This document shows positions 42,424 to 54,650 of a DNA stretch of 64,000 nt, in pieces. Each line of letters starts with the position of its first letter. Positions within the stretch are counted from its first letter, which is position 1. The DNA is from Takakia lepidozioides (taxonomy: Eukaryota; Streptophyta; Takakiopsida; Takakiales; Takakiaceae). The notes under the pieces were generated by a model. That model saw only the letters and a list, made by a program, of their open reading frames with translations. It was not told the DNA's origin and did no database searches. The stretch is from contig CM060734.1 of the NCBI GenBank assembly GCA_030704615.1, positions 12,150,001 through 12,214,000 on the forward strand. The letters run 5' to 3'. The position numbers were made by a program, and so were the translations under genes.

Positions 42424-43574
42424 TTAGAATGAGGATCGAAATGGCAACTGAAAAAATATATATGGAAAGCGACTACGCCTCTTTCCCTTACGCTCTCTCT
42501 CCTCGGCCTGTCCTTTCCCCTTCCCCTCGACTACTTCCCTCCCCCCCTCCACTACTTCCCTACCCTCCTTGATGATTAAGGGAACCTTGGGGACACGAGG
42601 TCTTTTACTCTTTCTCTTACCATCCCCACGGGCAGGCACCACCACTGTCCCTGCTTTGTCGGTGGCAATCCCACTGCCTGCCACAAGCTTAGCCATGAAT
42701 GCGCCAAGCTCCTGAACACAAAACCCACAAAATTAGAATCAAACCAGAAACAAAATGAAAAGCAAAGGAAAGAAAAAAAAGTGAAGGAAAGAGGCTCACC
42801 TTTGCGTCCGTGACCTCAATGTTGCCCTCGGTCCCCGCTTGTGGTGCACCCCCCATAAGGCCCTCTCGGAATAAGGGTGGAAGCCTGTCCCATGCACCCA
42901 ATAGGCTCGCAGGCGGCGCCCCAAAGTCCAGGGTCTTCTTCATTGATCATTCAAGCGACGGACTTCGCAAGGGGCCCTCCAAAGCCAGTGTCACCCTCTC
43001 CTCTTCCCCCTCCCTTTCCCGTGCCCCCCTATTTCCCTCTTCCCTCTTCTTGTCTTCCTCCCTCTTCCTTTCCTCCTCCTTCCACCTCATTGCGGCCTCC
43101 GTTGCAGCCTCCCTCTTCTCCCAAGGTGAGGAGGAACCCACCCCCTTCTGAGCCCCCCCCCTTATAAGCCCTCTTGGCTGCAGAAGAAGGGGAAAAGACA
43201 TTGGTGGTGGGGCTAAGCTCAAGTTGCCCATACCTGGCGCCAGATCTGAGAATGCGCTTCCCCGCGCAAAAGTCAGGGCCCTCCATCAGCCCATGGGGTG
43301 GCGTCCCAGCCTGAACATTGGGTGCACCACCCTCAAGTGGAGGCTCATCCCCAGCCTCTTTCGAGGGCGTGGAGGCCTCGACGGCCTTACGGCTTGGTCC
43401 TCTCACATAGCCGCCTATAGGGCTGGTGAGTTTGGACCAAGTGGTCCGTGTCACACGGCCGTCAATGACGGGAGCATTGTCAGGCTTCCCTACCTTAGCG
43501 GCAGGCGATTTCTGCTCCTTCGCCAGTGCCTTCTCATTGTCCTTCGCTGGCGCCTTCTCCTTGTCCTTCGCCAT
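42424..43574 (-). CDS. Unrecognised spliced gene, charged low-complexity protein
   Basis: A minus-strand gene may start at ATG 43574 (AKDKEKAPAKDNEKALAKEQ). It goes on to TRTTWSKLTSPIGGYVRGP and GAGKRILRSGARYGQ-like text (read as CAGKRILRSGARYGQ). A very charged segment follows at 43130-42950 (EEERKREEDKKREEGNRGA), then APPASLLGAWDRLPPLFREG. A good intron is visible: exon end at 42800 (AAAG|GTGAGC), acceptor TTCAG before 42711, 88 bases long, with the frame kept into ELGAFMAKLVAGSGIATDK and a KRKSKRPRVPK basic cluster that could be a nuclear signal. Junctions further upstream are unclear. I do not recognise the family. It may belong to a transposon that includes the repeat block at 41.5-42.2 kb. 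Confidence 0.4.
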
Positions 43575-43649
43575 ACTACGAGCTTATCCCTGCGCCCACA
43601 ACACTACTACCGTGTGATTTCACATGCCAAAAACAAAAAAGGCCTGACT

Positions 43650-43924
43650 TGCTATTGCTGTCAGCCCCCCCCCACCATTCCAAAAGGAAAAGAAAAAAAA
43701 GGGTGGGGGGGGGGACTGAGAGCAGCAGCAGCAAGTACTTGCTGCCGTAGCTCTCAGCGCCCCCCACCATTGCCAAAACCAAAAATGTGGGGGGGGGGCT
43801 AAGACCAGCAGCAGCCTCTCATCACCCCCCACCATTCCAAAAACAAAAAACGAAAAGGTGGGGGGGGGGGGGATTGACTGAGCAACAACTTCTTTTCTAT
43901 TTTTCTTCCCTCATCTCTCCCACT
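43650..43924. repeat. Purine/pyrimidine microsatellite blocks with inverted C-run and G-run pairs
   Basis: Three modules of CCCCCCACCATTCCAAAA followed by GGTGGGGGGG and CTGAG-AGCAGCAGC words lie in alternating orientation. The last runs into the CTCTCCCTCTCC tract at the left edge of the long direct repeat. The G-run plus GACTGAGCA module also occurs at 51.7-52.1 and 54.5 kb. Confidence 0.6.
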
Positions 43925-45667
43925 CTCTCCCTCTCCCTCTCCCTCTATAACTCTTTGGATTTCATCTGGCCTTAACCTTTTGAGGTTATTTAGTTTTTCA
44001 TCCCAACCTTTTTCATCCAAATCTGGATGATTTTATTATAGGGTGATGAAACTTAATGTACAGAAAGCTGGATTTACCATCTATTTCTTTCATCTAAACT
44101 GGATGATCTACATAAATAATGGTTACCTATTATCAAATCCAAGAGAATAATAAAACTCCCATCATAAATGATGGCAGTTATTAAACCTAAGCCTATACCA
44201 TAACCCTAAAAGATACATTTCTATGGGATGTCATCCATTGATAAAGTGCCTCTCTTGGTAAAATGTGATTTTTCATCCACCCTGGATGAAAAATCGGGAA
44301 GTTTTGCCCTAAGCAGGCCGACACATTTCACAGCACTGAACTCGTGCTTCAGTGAACCTTGATGATGCGCCGTATAAACCTGCTCCCCTGCTGCTCCATG
44401 GTACTCGTGATGACTGGCTCTTGGGATGCGCATTGGTGGTTAAACAGATTCTTCTCTGGCAGACGACAAAGCGGTGATCGCTTTGATCAGAAACTCATGG
44501 TTTTTTATTTTGTAGCGGCGCTTTTACTCCTTGTTGGGAAGTACTCTATCCCTATTTATCTATAGATTACATGTTGCTCTCTCTTTGTGTATGAGCCATT
44601 CTCTATCTGTGAACGCTTCTACTCTGATTGCGTTCTGTTGGAGACGATCTGTTGGATGCCATGGCGCAGGGCATACCACAAACACTCAAGGTTTTTTGAG
44701 TTTACCCTCGCTTGAATTGTGATCTGTACTTGCTTTAGAATTCAACACTGACATGGATAGCAACTGTGAAGACCTGCCATTTACCTGCTGCATCCTCACT
44801 AACACACATCGCTATGTGGTGGTTTTTGGGACGAGCACAGGTGAGGGTCTTCACTTGTCTTGATTTCTTGAAAGCTTGCAGCTCCTGTTCTTGCAAATGT
44901 GGATTCTGCTGTTGCCTATGCTGCTGATGCCATCTACTGTTTCAAACTGCCACCATGCCGCTTCAGACCTGCTCCAAGATGGCTCCAATGAGGATCTGCT
45001 TCTCTCCTTACCCCTGTTTCTGGTTTTTTACAACCACATTTGCATGTGTAGGAGTTAAGCTATGAAGGATACAAGGATACAAAATAGCAGTTATTACTCT
45101 GACAGCCTTGATACTTGGCTCTGAAATGAAACTTTTTGGTATGACTCTGATGGATCAAAAGGATAGGCTTTGATAGATAACACACATTCTTCAAGGCCCT
45201 CATATCATTTTGGTTTCATGGCTTGATAACAAACAGGGGTTTCTGAGCTGCTCTTTCACCTTGGCAGAACTATTTTATGAGGCCTTAAAATACCATGCTA
45301 GGCCTAGACCTGCTTAAGGGGCTCTACCCTTTTGTTTCTTCTTCCTTTTTAAGAATCTTGCTTATATCTTGGTTCTAAAACATCATCTTCAAACCAAACC
45401 TGCAATCTGGTTTTTGAAATAAGTTTGAAATGAATTTTTGGGATGATGATGCATACTATGGTGCTTTCATGATATGAATGACCTGAAATCCCACCCTCCC
45501 GCCCTGTTTTTTCAGAGACCCTGAAATGTAATGGGGTATTCAAATGAGATTGTAAACATGAAAGGGAATGTTAGATGGTGCCCTGTAAAGGGATGTTTTG
45601 TCTTTCAATGACAATGACCTTAGCGGTCTTGTCCATGTCTTGACATGCATGTATATCTTCCCTCTCT
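43925..45667 (+). repeat. Long direct repeat, left copy (pseudo-LTR-like)
   Basis: About 1.74 kb from CTCTATAACTCTTTGG to ATATCTTCCCTCTCT. It is almost identical to 49897-51642. The two copies flank the reverse-transcriptase ORFs, as LTRs or the pseudo-LTRs of Penelope-like elements do. It has no convincing ORF but contains a conserved RNA-like fold (44766-44854) and TTCATCC/GGATGAA palindromes. Confidence 0.85.
44761..44860 (+). ncRNA. Conserved RNA-like fold, copy 1
   Basis: GTGAAGACC (44766-44774) pairs with GGTCTTCAC (44846-44854). Inside, CACAT (44805-44809) pairs with ATGTG (44814-44818). Related copies at 53189 and 55527 keep the pairing with changed bases. The segment GGGACGAGCACAGGTGAGG near 44828-44846 is strongly conserved and contains a 5'-splice-like CAG|GTGAG, so an exon edge is the alternative explanation. 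Confidence 0.5.
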
Positions 45668-45801
45668 TTATTTGATCAGTGTACTTAGTGGTTTTTGTAC
45701 ACACCATCTACCCCTTCTCCTTTTCACCTTCTCATTTTGATATATTGACAAATGTTCTCGGGGGGCTTTGACAGAAAGTCAGCAAAGGAGGTCCTAGCTA
45801 G

Positions 45802-46998
45802 AATGAGGACCTCATAGCCCAGGGGTATCAGTCCCCACTACCTCCTCCAATTCCTGCTGTGCAGGCAACCCTCGCACAAGTCACACCAAGTGACTTCCAT
45901 GCTGCATTGCAAAAGATGGATACTGAGGCCGTGGAAAATTCAGGTGATGAAAACCCCGTGTTATTACTTGAAACCTTGGCTTTGGAAAATTGGGTTGCAC
46001 TTGGCATCATGGCAAATAAGAATGGCAGGTACCTGGAGAAGCTCCAGGAATTCAATACTAAAATGATTGAGGTACTGGAAGATGATGCCGAGGAGCTGAT
46101 ACAATGGAAAAAGAAGGGATCAGCCATTGAGGCAGCTCTTAGAATGGCGAACCCAGAAGATGACCAGACTGTCTCCATGCAGAAATCTACAAACACATCT
46201 GAAAAAGACTTCATCCCTTCTGTAAGTAATCACCCAATCCTTGGGCACATGATTTTACCGGATGAAGAAAAAGAGGCAGTGAGAGAATTCTGTGAACAAG
46301 TAGAAATCTCACAAGTGGAACAAGAAAGGGCAGCAGGTGCCACTCCTGGAAATCTGTAGTTTGTCCCTTGGTTGCCTCCCCGTGCAGTTGAATTAGAGGT
46401 TGCCAATAACGACCACATGATGTGGCACCCACATGCTAATATCAATTTATTGGCACCCATTTCTATTGAAATGTGGGTCAAATGGGGCAACATAACTCCT
46501 GCTGAACGCAGTAGATGTGCACAGGATGCTAAGGAGGGTTTTCAGAGAATAAAAAAGGAACCTATTGCTGTGGCATGGCCACTAAGGACCTTCTACTACA
46601 AGCTCTGTGACAAAGGTGAGAACCTTACCTTGAGGACCAAAAATGACTTGCCGACTGGTTCGGCCAGATCCAAAAATCACAAGAGTCAACTCTTCAACTG
46701 GCATCGTCCCTACATAAGATGTAACTGTGGACAAGGAGGGTCACCCTCTTCTTGCATTGGGAGTGTTGCTTGGTTTGACCATATGGTATGGTATATGCTG
46801 AACAATTTGATTGTGTTCTTCCCTGATGATGCCTATCCTTCGGTGCAAACCAAGTATTACAGCTTTCTGGTGTGGATCATGCGGGCTGCCAGATCTGCTG
46901 TACTTGCAAAAATTACCTTCCAGATGACCCGGGGCTTCATAATGGAAGCAGCTTGTGAATTCTCAATTGACCCCAAGCCAAGTTGCTTGGGAAGTTAG
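45802..46998 (+). pseudogene. RT-element ORF1-like segment with internal stop
   Basis: The frame is open from 45802 (no ATG until MDTEAVENSGD at 45916) to a TAG at 46357, then continues in the same frame to 46998. The text is acidic with helical stretches (LEKLQEFNTKMIEVLEDDAE), and after the stop AVELEVANNDHMMWHPHANI and WPLRTFYYKLCDKGENL. I do not recognise a domain. Its place before the RG-rich and RT parts suggests a gag-like or N-terminal domain of the same element. Confidence 0.55.
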
Positions 46999-47393
46999 GA
47001 GAATCCAAGGGGGCTAGATACATTGAGAAACTTCTGAAACCTGGGTCTTTTTCAGACAGCCTTCCCAGGCCACAATTCAATAGCTACAAACGGCAGCGTA
47101 TGGAGGGGCAGACGCCTCCTCAACAAGGCAAGAACAATGCCACTCGAGGCAGAGGCACCCCTGGTCGTGGAAGAGGTCTCTACCAAAGAGGAGGACGCTC
47201 TGGCAGGGGACAATACTCTACCAACACCTCTGAGAATTCAAGAGCAACGAATCGGTCATCACTTGGGGGTTCGGGTGCTAATTCCAGTACCACCATCAAC
47301 ATCGCCAGCCAGGAGTCATACAAGACTCGTCGTATCACTGACGAGTTCTCCCCAATACGCAAACGAGATTTTGGATCATGGACAGATCTTTAA
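46983..47393 (+). pseudogene. RT-element RG-rich segment
   Basis: In a frame shifted from the previous segment, LGESKGARYIEKLLKPGSFS leads into an arginine-glycine-rich stretch (RGRGTPGRGRGLYQRGGRSG) typical of RNA-binding tails, then ends with a TAA. The frame change near 46983 looks like an indel. Confidence 0.6.
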
Positions 47394-47396
47394 AAA

Positions 47397-49608
47397 TCTC
47401 ATTTTTTGTATGTTCCTCTATTTTGTATGTGCAGATGCGTTGTTTGGTCTTGAGGATGGTTGCAGACAAATTGAAACTCATGCCCATGGCAGGAAATTCA
47501 TAAAACAGGCAGCAAAACCTGCTCCCTTGGGATTCATTCATATGTTGTACCCAAACTGTGGTATGGAGTGGATAAACCCTAGGAACTTGATAAAAGAAGC
47601 TTTTTTGGAATTTGGACAAAATGACTTGGCTATTCTCATCGATGAGATATTTTTTGGATGGACATATCATAAACAAAGCAACTCTGAATACTATCAGCCT
47701 GCTGCTGTTTTCCGTGATTTTTGCTTTATGCAAGACCTGATTCACTCACCAGATTGTCTATGTGCCAAGAGGTTTCATGATTTTCGGGATGTGGATACAA
47801 AAACAGAATTCCATCTATCTGGTTCTACACCTACGCAACACGTACGTACCATGGACCTAAATATTATTAGACACGCAAGGCTGAAAGAACTATTCAGCCT
47901 AGGTATGAATCACATCCTTCTCAAACGTACTTTGCTGAAAGACGTTGTTGAACAAGTGCTTTGGCTTTCCATAGAACCTGTGAAATTTTACATGTAGACC
48001 CATGTGAATCTTGGGCCGCAACCTGCAGCCAATGGGTAAAAAACACATGCTGGGATAGATTGAAACAAAAAGCCGGTAGAGGAAGGTACAACTTCACTCA
48101 CCATGAACGCAATCCTCTTACTGTAAAAGAGGCAAAAGATGAACTTTCATGGCTTCTCAATCACCTGTATTTTTCTGGTCTTGACAAGGCTAACAACAAC
48201 GTATGTTTTATGTGTGTAAAGCACATAAGAACTCAAGCCTTCCACAGATTGATGGGTAAAGACTTTACACCATGCAAGCAAGCTGAGGTATGGCTGCCAC
48301 CTGACCTTGTTCTAGGAAACATTTCCGTGGAAATACAGAGTCTGATTCCGGAGATACCTGCTCCCTCCTATAGACTACCTTACATTATGGGAATCTACAA
48401 GCTACATAAGAAAAAATACAGATGGATTACCAATGCCCATAAATGTGTTTTCAGTGAACTAGCTAGCCTTCTTACAAGGGCTACCATGAATCTTCTACCA
48501 TTGGTAAAAGAATGGGCCAAGACAAGGCTGGATACTTATGAGCAATTTTTCAAAGTATCTACTTGCTATGTATTGGATTATTGACTCCATCACTGACTTT
48601 ACACTAAACCTGCCTGAAAAAGTCCATAACATCTTTGTTGCTGACATTACACAATGCTATGAGAACATACCTTTGACAGGACAAGATAACTTAGGGGACG
48701 CCATTGAACACGTGGTGAAGATTGCATTCCAGCAACACCATCGGTCTCACCCCCGAGCACGTCATACTCTATGGATTCCAGCCAAAAACGGTACTTTCGG
48801 AAAAAGTAGATGGGGCACGTCTTTCCCAAAATCAGGTACCTGGATTGAACTTTCTGAAGTCAAGCTACTTATGCTCCACAAATGGCTTATGTCACACTGT
48901 TTTGTTGCCTTAGGGGACCGTGTGTGGCAGCAGATTTCTGGAATACCTATGGGTTTTTCATGCTCACCATTATGGTGCAACATGTACTTCCTTTCTTATG
49001 AAATCAAATTCATCTTAAGGCTTGCAGCTTTAGGACAATTCCAGCTTATGCCTATGTTTAAATCTGCCTTCAGATACATTGATGATATATGCTGGCTGAA
49101 TGTGGGTGATGCAATGCTATTCCTGGACCCATGGGCAGACAGAAGTAGCAACAACCCTTGGTGGATCTACCCACTCAATGTAGTGGAGATCAAACCTGAG
49201 CTACTACGCACTAAAACCGATTCCCAATACGTGGGGTTGGAAGCTTGTTTCATGAATATCCAGATTACAGTCTCAAACAGTGACACAGGTGAGTTCCATT
49301 TCCAGAAATATGACAAGAGAAGACTACTCCCTTTCTCTTACACTCAATATATCCAGTTCTTATCCAATAGGCCTGTGAATCAATCTTATAACATTGTGAT
49401 TTCACAAGCTGTGCCTATTCTATACATTTCCAGCAATGCTGATTTGGCTGGGAAGGAGTGTAGCATTCTGATTAACACTCTTGGGAGGAATGGTTTCAAG
49501 ACCAGAAAACTTGCTCGTATCTTGACAAAATTCCTTGAACGTGGTTCATTCCCTGGCCTGCTCTTCCCTGTACAAGAGCTTATTGAGAAACTGAAAGGTA
49601 CTTTCTAA
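47397..49608 (+). pseudogene. Penelope-like or related reverse transcriptase, two frameshifts
   Basis: Three overlapping frames (to 47997, 47961-48584, 48538-49608) together give one RT-like protein. Before the RT are CLC (in HSPDCLCAKRF) and HVRTMDLNIIRHARLKELF. RT motifs follow: MGIYKLHKKKYRWITNA (~48400), VADITQCYENIPL (~48635-48675, catalytic Asp), ISGIPMGFSCSPLW (~48935-48976) and FRYIDDICWLN with catalytic YIDD (49075-49086). The KLHK, DxxxCYxNIP and GxPMG patterns resemble Penelope-like RTs more than LTR or LINE RTs. No GIY-YIG endonuclease is visible after the RT. I cannot place it in a named clade. The two frameshifts make it inactive as read. Confidence 0.7.
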
Positions 49609-49896
49609 AAACTTATACAGAGCTAAGTTATACCATTGAACTCTCCGTTCTTTTCTAGTGATACTATACTAGTTTTGCTATGATACATTTTATGCCATCG
49701 TTTCATTCTTGATCCGAGGAAGTGAGGATGTAGGATTCTACTCCTTTGGATAATATAATCTGAGGATAGAACTACATGGAAGAGGGAAAACCTTATGAGA
49801 AGAGGTCTGGTATGCACTCCCTTACGGGGTGAGTGCATACCACACTCACTCCGTAAGGTTCTGCCATGCCAGGGGATTGGCTGGTGGGTCCCTCTC
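49609..49896 (+). other. 3' flank of RT element before right repeat
   Basis: AT-rich with an inverted repeat near 49803-49860: GCACTCCCTTACGGGGTGAG and its partner CTCACTCCGTAAGG. It may be a terminator-like or insertion scar structure. Confidence 0.45.
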
Positions 49897-51642
49897 TCTC
49901 CCTCTCTCCCTCTCCCTCTATAACACTTTGGATTTCATCTGGCCTTAACCTTTTGAGGTTATTTAGTTTTTCATCCCAGCCTTTTTCATCCAAATCTGGA
50001 TGATTTTATTATAGGGTGATGAAACTTAATGTACAGAAAGCTGGATTTACCATCTATTTCTTTCAACTAAACTGGATGATCTACATAAATAATGGTTACC
50101 TATTATGAAATCCAAGAGAATAATAAAACTACCATCATAAATGATGGCAGTTATTAAACCTAAGCCTATACCATAACCCTAAAAGATACATTTCTATGGG
50201 ATGTCATCCATTGATAAAGTGCCTCTCTTGGTAAAATGTGATTTTTCATCCACCCTGGATGAAAAATCGGGAAGTTTTGCCCTAAGCAGGCCGACACACT
50301 TCACAGCACTGAACTCGTGCTTCAGTGAACCTTGATGATGCGCCGTATAAACCTGCTCCCCTGCTGCTCCATGGTACTCGTGATGACTGGCTCTTGGGAT
50401 GCGCATTGGTGGTTAAACAGATTCGTCTCTGGCAGACGACAAAGCGGTGATCGCTTTGATCAGAAACTCATGGTTTTTTATTTTGCAGCGGCGCTTTTAC
50501 TCCTTGTTGGGAAGTACTCTATCCCTATTTATCTACAGATTACATGTTGCTCTCTCTTTGTGTATGAGCCATTCTCTATCTGTGAACGCTTCTACTCTGA
50601 TTACGTTCTGTTGGAGACGATCTGTTGGATGCCATGGCGCAGGGCATACCACAAACACTCAAGGTTTTTTGAGTTTACCCTCGCTTGAATTGTGATCTGT
50701 ACTTGCTTTAGAATTCAACACTGACATGGATAGCAACTGTGAAGACCTGCCATTTACCTGCTGCATCCTCACTAACACACATCGCTATGTGGTGGTTTTT
50801 GGAACGAGCACAGGTTAGGGTCTTCACTTGTCTTGATTTCTTGAAAGCTTGCAGCTCCTGTTCTTGCAAATGTGGATTCTGCTGTTGCCTATGCTGCTGA
50901 TGCCATCTACTGTTTCAAACTGCCACCATGCCGCTTCATACCTACTCCAAGATGGCTCCAATGAGGATCTGCTTCTCTCCTTACCCCTGTTTCTGGTTTT
51001 TTACAACCACATTTGCATGTGTAGGAGTTAAGCTATGAAGGATACAAGGATACAAAATAGCAGTTATTACTCTGACTGCCTTGATACTTGGCTCTGAAAT
51101 GAAACTTTTTGGTATGACTCTGATGGATCAAAAGGATAGGCTTTGATAGATAACACACATTCTTCAAGGCCCTCATATCATTTTGGTTTCATGGCTTGAT
51201 AACAAACAGGGGTTTCTGAGCTGCTCTTTCACCTTGGCAGAACTATTTTATGAGGCCTTAAAATACCATGCTAGGCCTAGACCTGCTTAAGAGGGCTCTA
51301 CCCTTTTGTTTCTTCTTCCTTTTTAAGAATCTTGCTTATATCTTGGTTCTAAAACATCATCTTCAAACCAAACCTGCAATCTGGTTTTTGAAATAAGTTT
51401 GAAATGAATTTTTGAGATGATGATGCATACTATGGTGCTTTCATGATATGAATGACCTGAAATCCCACCCTCCCGCCCTGTTTTTTCAGAGACCCTGAAA
51501 TGTAATGGGGTATTCAAATGAGATTGTAAACATGAAAGGGAATGTTAGATGGTGCCCTATAAAGGGATGTTTTGTCTTTCAATGACAATGACCTTAGCGG
51601 TCTTGTCCATGTCTTGACATGACATGTATATCTTCCCTCTCT
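49897..51642 (+). repeat. Long direct repeat, right copy
   Basis: Nearly identical to 43925-45667, with scattered single-base differences (for example GTGAGGG to GTTAGGG at 50815 and GACCTGC to TACCTAC at 50938). The few differences imply the repeats were homogenised or copied recently, although the ORFs between them are broken. Confidence 0.85.
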
Positions 51643-52160
51643 CGCTTTGTCCCTTTGTCTCCCTCTGTCCCATCAGGATGTGGAGAGAGAGGGACTGTTG
51701 AGGGGAAAAAAAAAAAAAAAAAAAAACGGTGGGGGGTGTGGAAGTGACTGGAGGAGCTGCTCTCCCTCTCTCCCTCGCTACCTCTGTCCCTCTGACCCTC
51801 TGACCCTCTCTCTCCCTCTGTCCCATCACGATGTGGAGAGAGAGGGAGAGAGAGGGAGTGATGAGGGAAAAAAAAAAAAAGAAAAAAAAAGTGGGGGGGG
51901 GAGTGACTGAGCAGCTCCCTCTCTCGCTCTCTCCCTCTCTCTCCCTCTGTTCCCTCATCTCTCCCCTCTCTCCCTCTTTTCCCTCATCTCTCCCATCAGG
52001 ATGTGGAGAGAGAGAGAGAGAGAGGGAGAGAGAGGGAGTGATGAGGGGAAAAATAAAAAATAAAATAAATGGGGGGAGGGGGACTGAGCATCTGCTGCTC
52101 AGCCCCTACCTTTTTTTTTTTCTCTCTTCTCTCTCATCTCTCCCTCTCTCTCCCTCTGGA
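51643..52160 (+). repeat. ~150-200-bp purine/pyrimidine module, three tandem copies
   Basis: Each module has CCATCAGGATGTGGAGAGAGA, a GAGGGA-rich stretch, TGATGAGGG, an A-run, GTGGGGGG, GACTG and AGC(A/T)GCTCCCTCTC. Copies start near 51672, 51825 and 51995; a fourth lies at 54450. They follow the ends of the long repeat copies. Confidence 0.7.
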
Positions 52161-54420
52161 CAATGGGCTTATGGAATTGTTGTCCCGACTTCCATCCTTG
52201 AGGAAATTGAAAAAAATTGCAAAATTGGGTTGCAGGGAATTTTGGATGTTCTTTATCCAAAATATTTTTATTAAAAAAAACTATATTTTTAGTGAAATAT
52301 TTCTTCACTAAAAAACTGTGAAATTCCCGTCAGTTTCTACTTTTTCAATCCAACCTGGATGAAAAAAAAAGACTTCATCTGACATGACCTAAATACAGGG
52401 CAAAACAGTTTTTTTTATATAAAAAATCCCCCATGTTTTTCATCTAACCTAGATGAAATACGGACTACATCCGTTGAAGTGCAAGATAGGATGAAAGCAC
52501 GATGTCTTTCATCTTCCACGAATGAGAAACGGACAACGTCCGTCGGATGGACAGACTGGTGGATGTTTTTCATCCTGAGAAGGATGGATGACGGGCCAGG
52601 CAGGAGAAAACCCTGCGCGACCCTAATGTCTTTCTTTTTGCGCTGCGAGAGCGTGCACGATGGCGGCTTGTGAGGAGTGATGGTGCTCGTGCTACAGATA
52701 CCTTGAGCTGCCAATCGTTGAGTGTTTATGGCTCCTGTGAGCAACGCCTGGGCGAGCTCTTTAAGGCGATGGCGGTGGCTTAGTGATGAGGGAAGATTCC
52801 CTGTCTCAGTTGTCTGTTTTTTTGCTGCACAAGGGAACTGCGGCAGTGATGGCGGAGGCACCACCTGCATGCCTAGGATGTTTCCCTAGTAGCCCTCCTC
52901 TGGATCTTTGATGAATGGCGGCACAAGGAAGTCTCTCTCCCTCCCTTTTATAAACCCTACCTTTTGAAACCAAGCTCTTTTTTTCTTGTGCTTGGCAAGA
53001 TCTTGTTTTGGTTAAGGTAGCAGTGTTGTGGTGTTGGCGGAGTCCTCCCTGCACGGTTAGGCTTGTGGAGAGATGATGACTCTCCCCCAAACAGTAAAAA
53101 AGGTTTTTTTTTCTGTTGATTTTGCTTCCTTGTTTCCTTTGGCATTCTCTGCGCTTAGATTGAAGTGCATTTGACCTCGATAGCAAGTGTGGAAACCTCA
53201 CTAACTCACAATGCGTTGTGGTTGTTTTTGGGACGGGCACAAGTGAGGGCTTCCACTTAATATTATGATGCTGCTGGATGCCAAGTGGGATTGCAGAGCA
53301 GGGGAAGGTTTTGTTTGCCAGGGACTCATCCTAAAATGTTGAAAAACTAAACTACTCCATGGTTTTTCTTGATCATGCCTCTTTCTTTCCTTGATTTTTG
53401 AAGAACAAGTGTAATGCTTTCTACGATGGGCTAGTTCGGCCCAGCCAGTGGAAAGACTTTGTTATGATGTGACAGTCGGGTTTATGATGGCTTGTGGAGA
53501 GACACACATCTCCAGGCCCTAGTTTGCATTGCTTACCTTATGGTAGTTGGAAACAAATTGAGAGGCTGCAAGGAACTGTTTGCTGCAGCTACTCGGGTAC
53601 CTCTGTTTAAAAGACCCCTGTTATGTTCCAACCCAGATGGCTTTGATTAGCTAGATGCTTAGGCTAGGGTATGGTGAAGTTTCTGCCTGTGGCTATTCGG
53701 CTGACACTAAAATATGGCAGTAATATAAATGGTAACTGGTTTTTGAGGCAGCCAGGGTGGTCAAGTGCAAATACCCCCTGGACATGGTGTAATGACATGG
53801 TCAAATGTGGAATGATGTGAAGGGTGTACTGACAGTACCATATACTGTCACAGGATGTGTATGCAGTTCTTTATATTTACCTTGCTTTGTCACGAGCTTT
53901 GATTTTCAGCTGTAGCAAGAAATAAAGGTATAGGGGTTTCTGGAAAACTTACCAGACATATCCACATCCCCTGTGGGGGCAAGCTGTAGTGCACACCAGT
54001 CTAAACAAATACTGGCAAGACAAGGTATTTAAATTTGTGATATCCAAGTGTTCCTTTCCTTTTTAAGAAAACCCTCCATGACACCCATGGGGTTTTAGTA
54101 AGTATTGAAGACAATAAATCTGTATGACTATGTGACCTGCACCACATCAAGGCCAAAATATGGCCAAGTACCCGCCAACCCACCCAGACTTATGTAAGTG
54201 TATCATGATCTTGACTGGTGGTCAATCAGCATCAGTGGATTATGAATCATACTGACATGAACACATTACTGTGCATGGATGTAATTCTGGATTTTCTGAG
54301 CTTGATGATTGATGGATGGTGCCACTGTTAAGTGGCTGATATGTCTATTTATTCTTTCGTGACAATGACCCTAGGGGTCCTGTCTTTGTCTTGACATGGC
54401 AAAAAGTATCTTCCCTCTTC
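52161..54420 (+). repeat. Diverged solo copy of the long repeat (copy 3)
   Basis: It ends GACAATGACCCTAGGGGTCC and TTGTCTTGACATG, matching the ends of the two main copies, and contains the RNA-like fold at 53189-53256. TTCATCC-type palindromes occur near 52350 and 52440-52590. No RT is attached. Minor ORFs are not convincing. Confidence 0.6.
53181..53260 (+). ncRNA. Conserved RNA-like fold, copy 3
   Basis: GTGGAA (53189-53194) pairs with TTCCAC (53251-53256), and CACAA (53207-53211) with TTGTG (53216-53220). Compared with copy 1, both sides of three pairs changed together. A 21-base stretch present in copy 1 after the first strand is absent. Confidence 0.5.
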
Positions 54421-54439
54421 CTCTTTTCCCTCATGTGTC

Positions 54440-54650
54440 CCTTTGTGCCATCAAGATGTGGAGAGAAAGGGAGGGATGGAGAAAGAGGGAGTGATGAGGG
54501 AAAATAAAAATAAAAAAGGAGGTGGTGGGGGGGGGGGGGGGTTACCTGAGCAGCACCAGCTGCTCAGTCACTCCCCCCCCCCACCTTCTTTTTTATTTTT
54601 TTTGCCTCATCTCACCCTCTCTCCCTCTCTCTCCCTCCCTCTCCCTCCCT
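54440..54650 (+). repeat. Fourth purine/pyrimidine module
   Basis: Same order of words as at 51.67-52.15 kb (GATGTGGAGAG, GAGGGAGTGATGAGGG, G-run, CTGAGCAGC), followed by an inverted C-run and CTCTCCCTC tract. Confidence 0.65.

Noticed and set aside
44036-44046. Hammerhead ribozyme core suggested by GTGATGAAAC
   Set aside because: The CTGATGA box and separate GAAA with intervening stem are not present in a usable arrangement.
41591-53994. CACTACAGC at 41591 and GCTGTAGTG near 53986 as ends of another CACTA element
   Set aside because: Similarity stops after nine bases and the flanking triplets differ (ATA against CAC).
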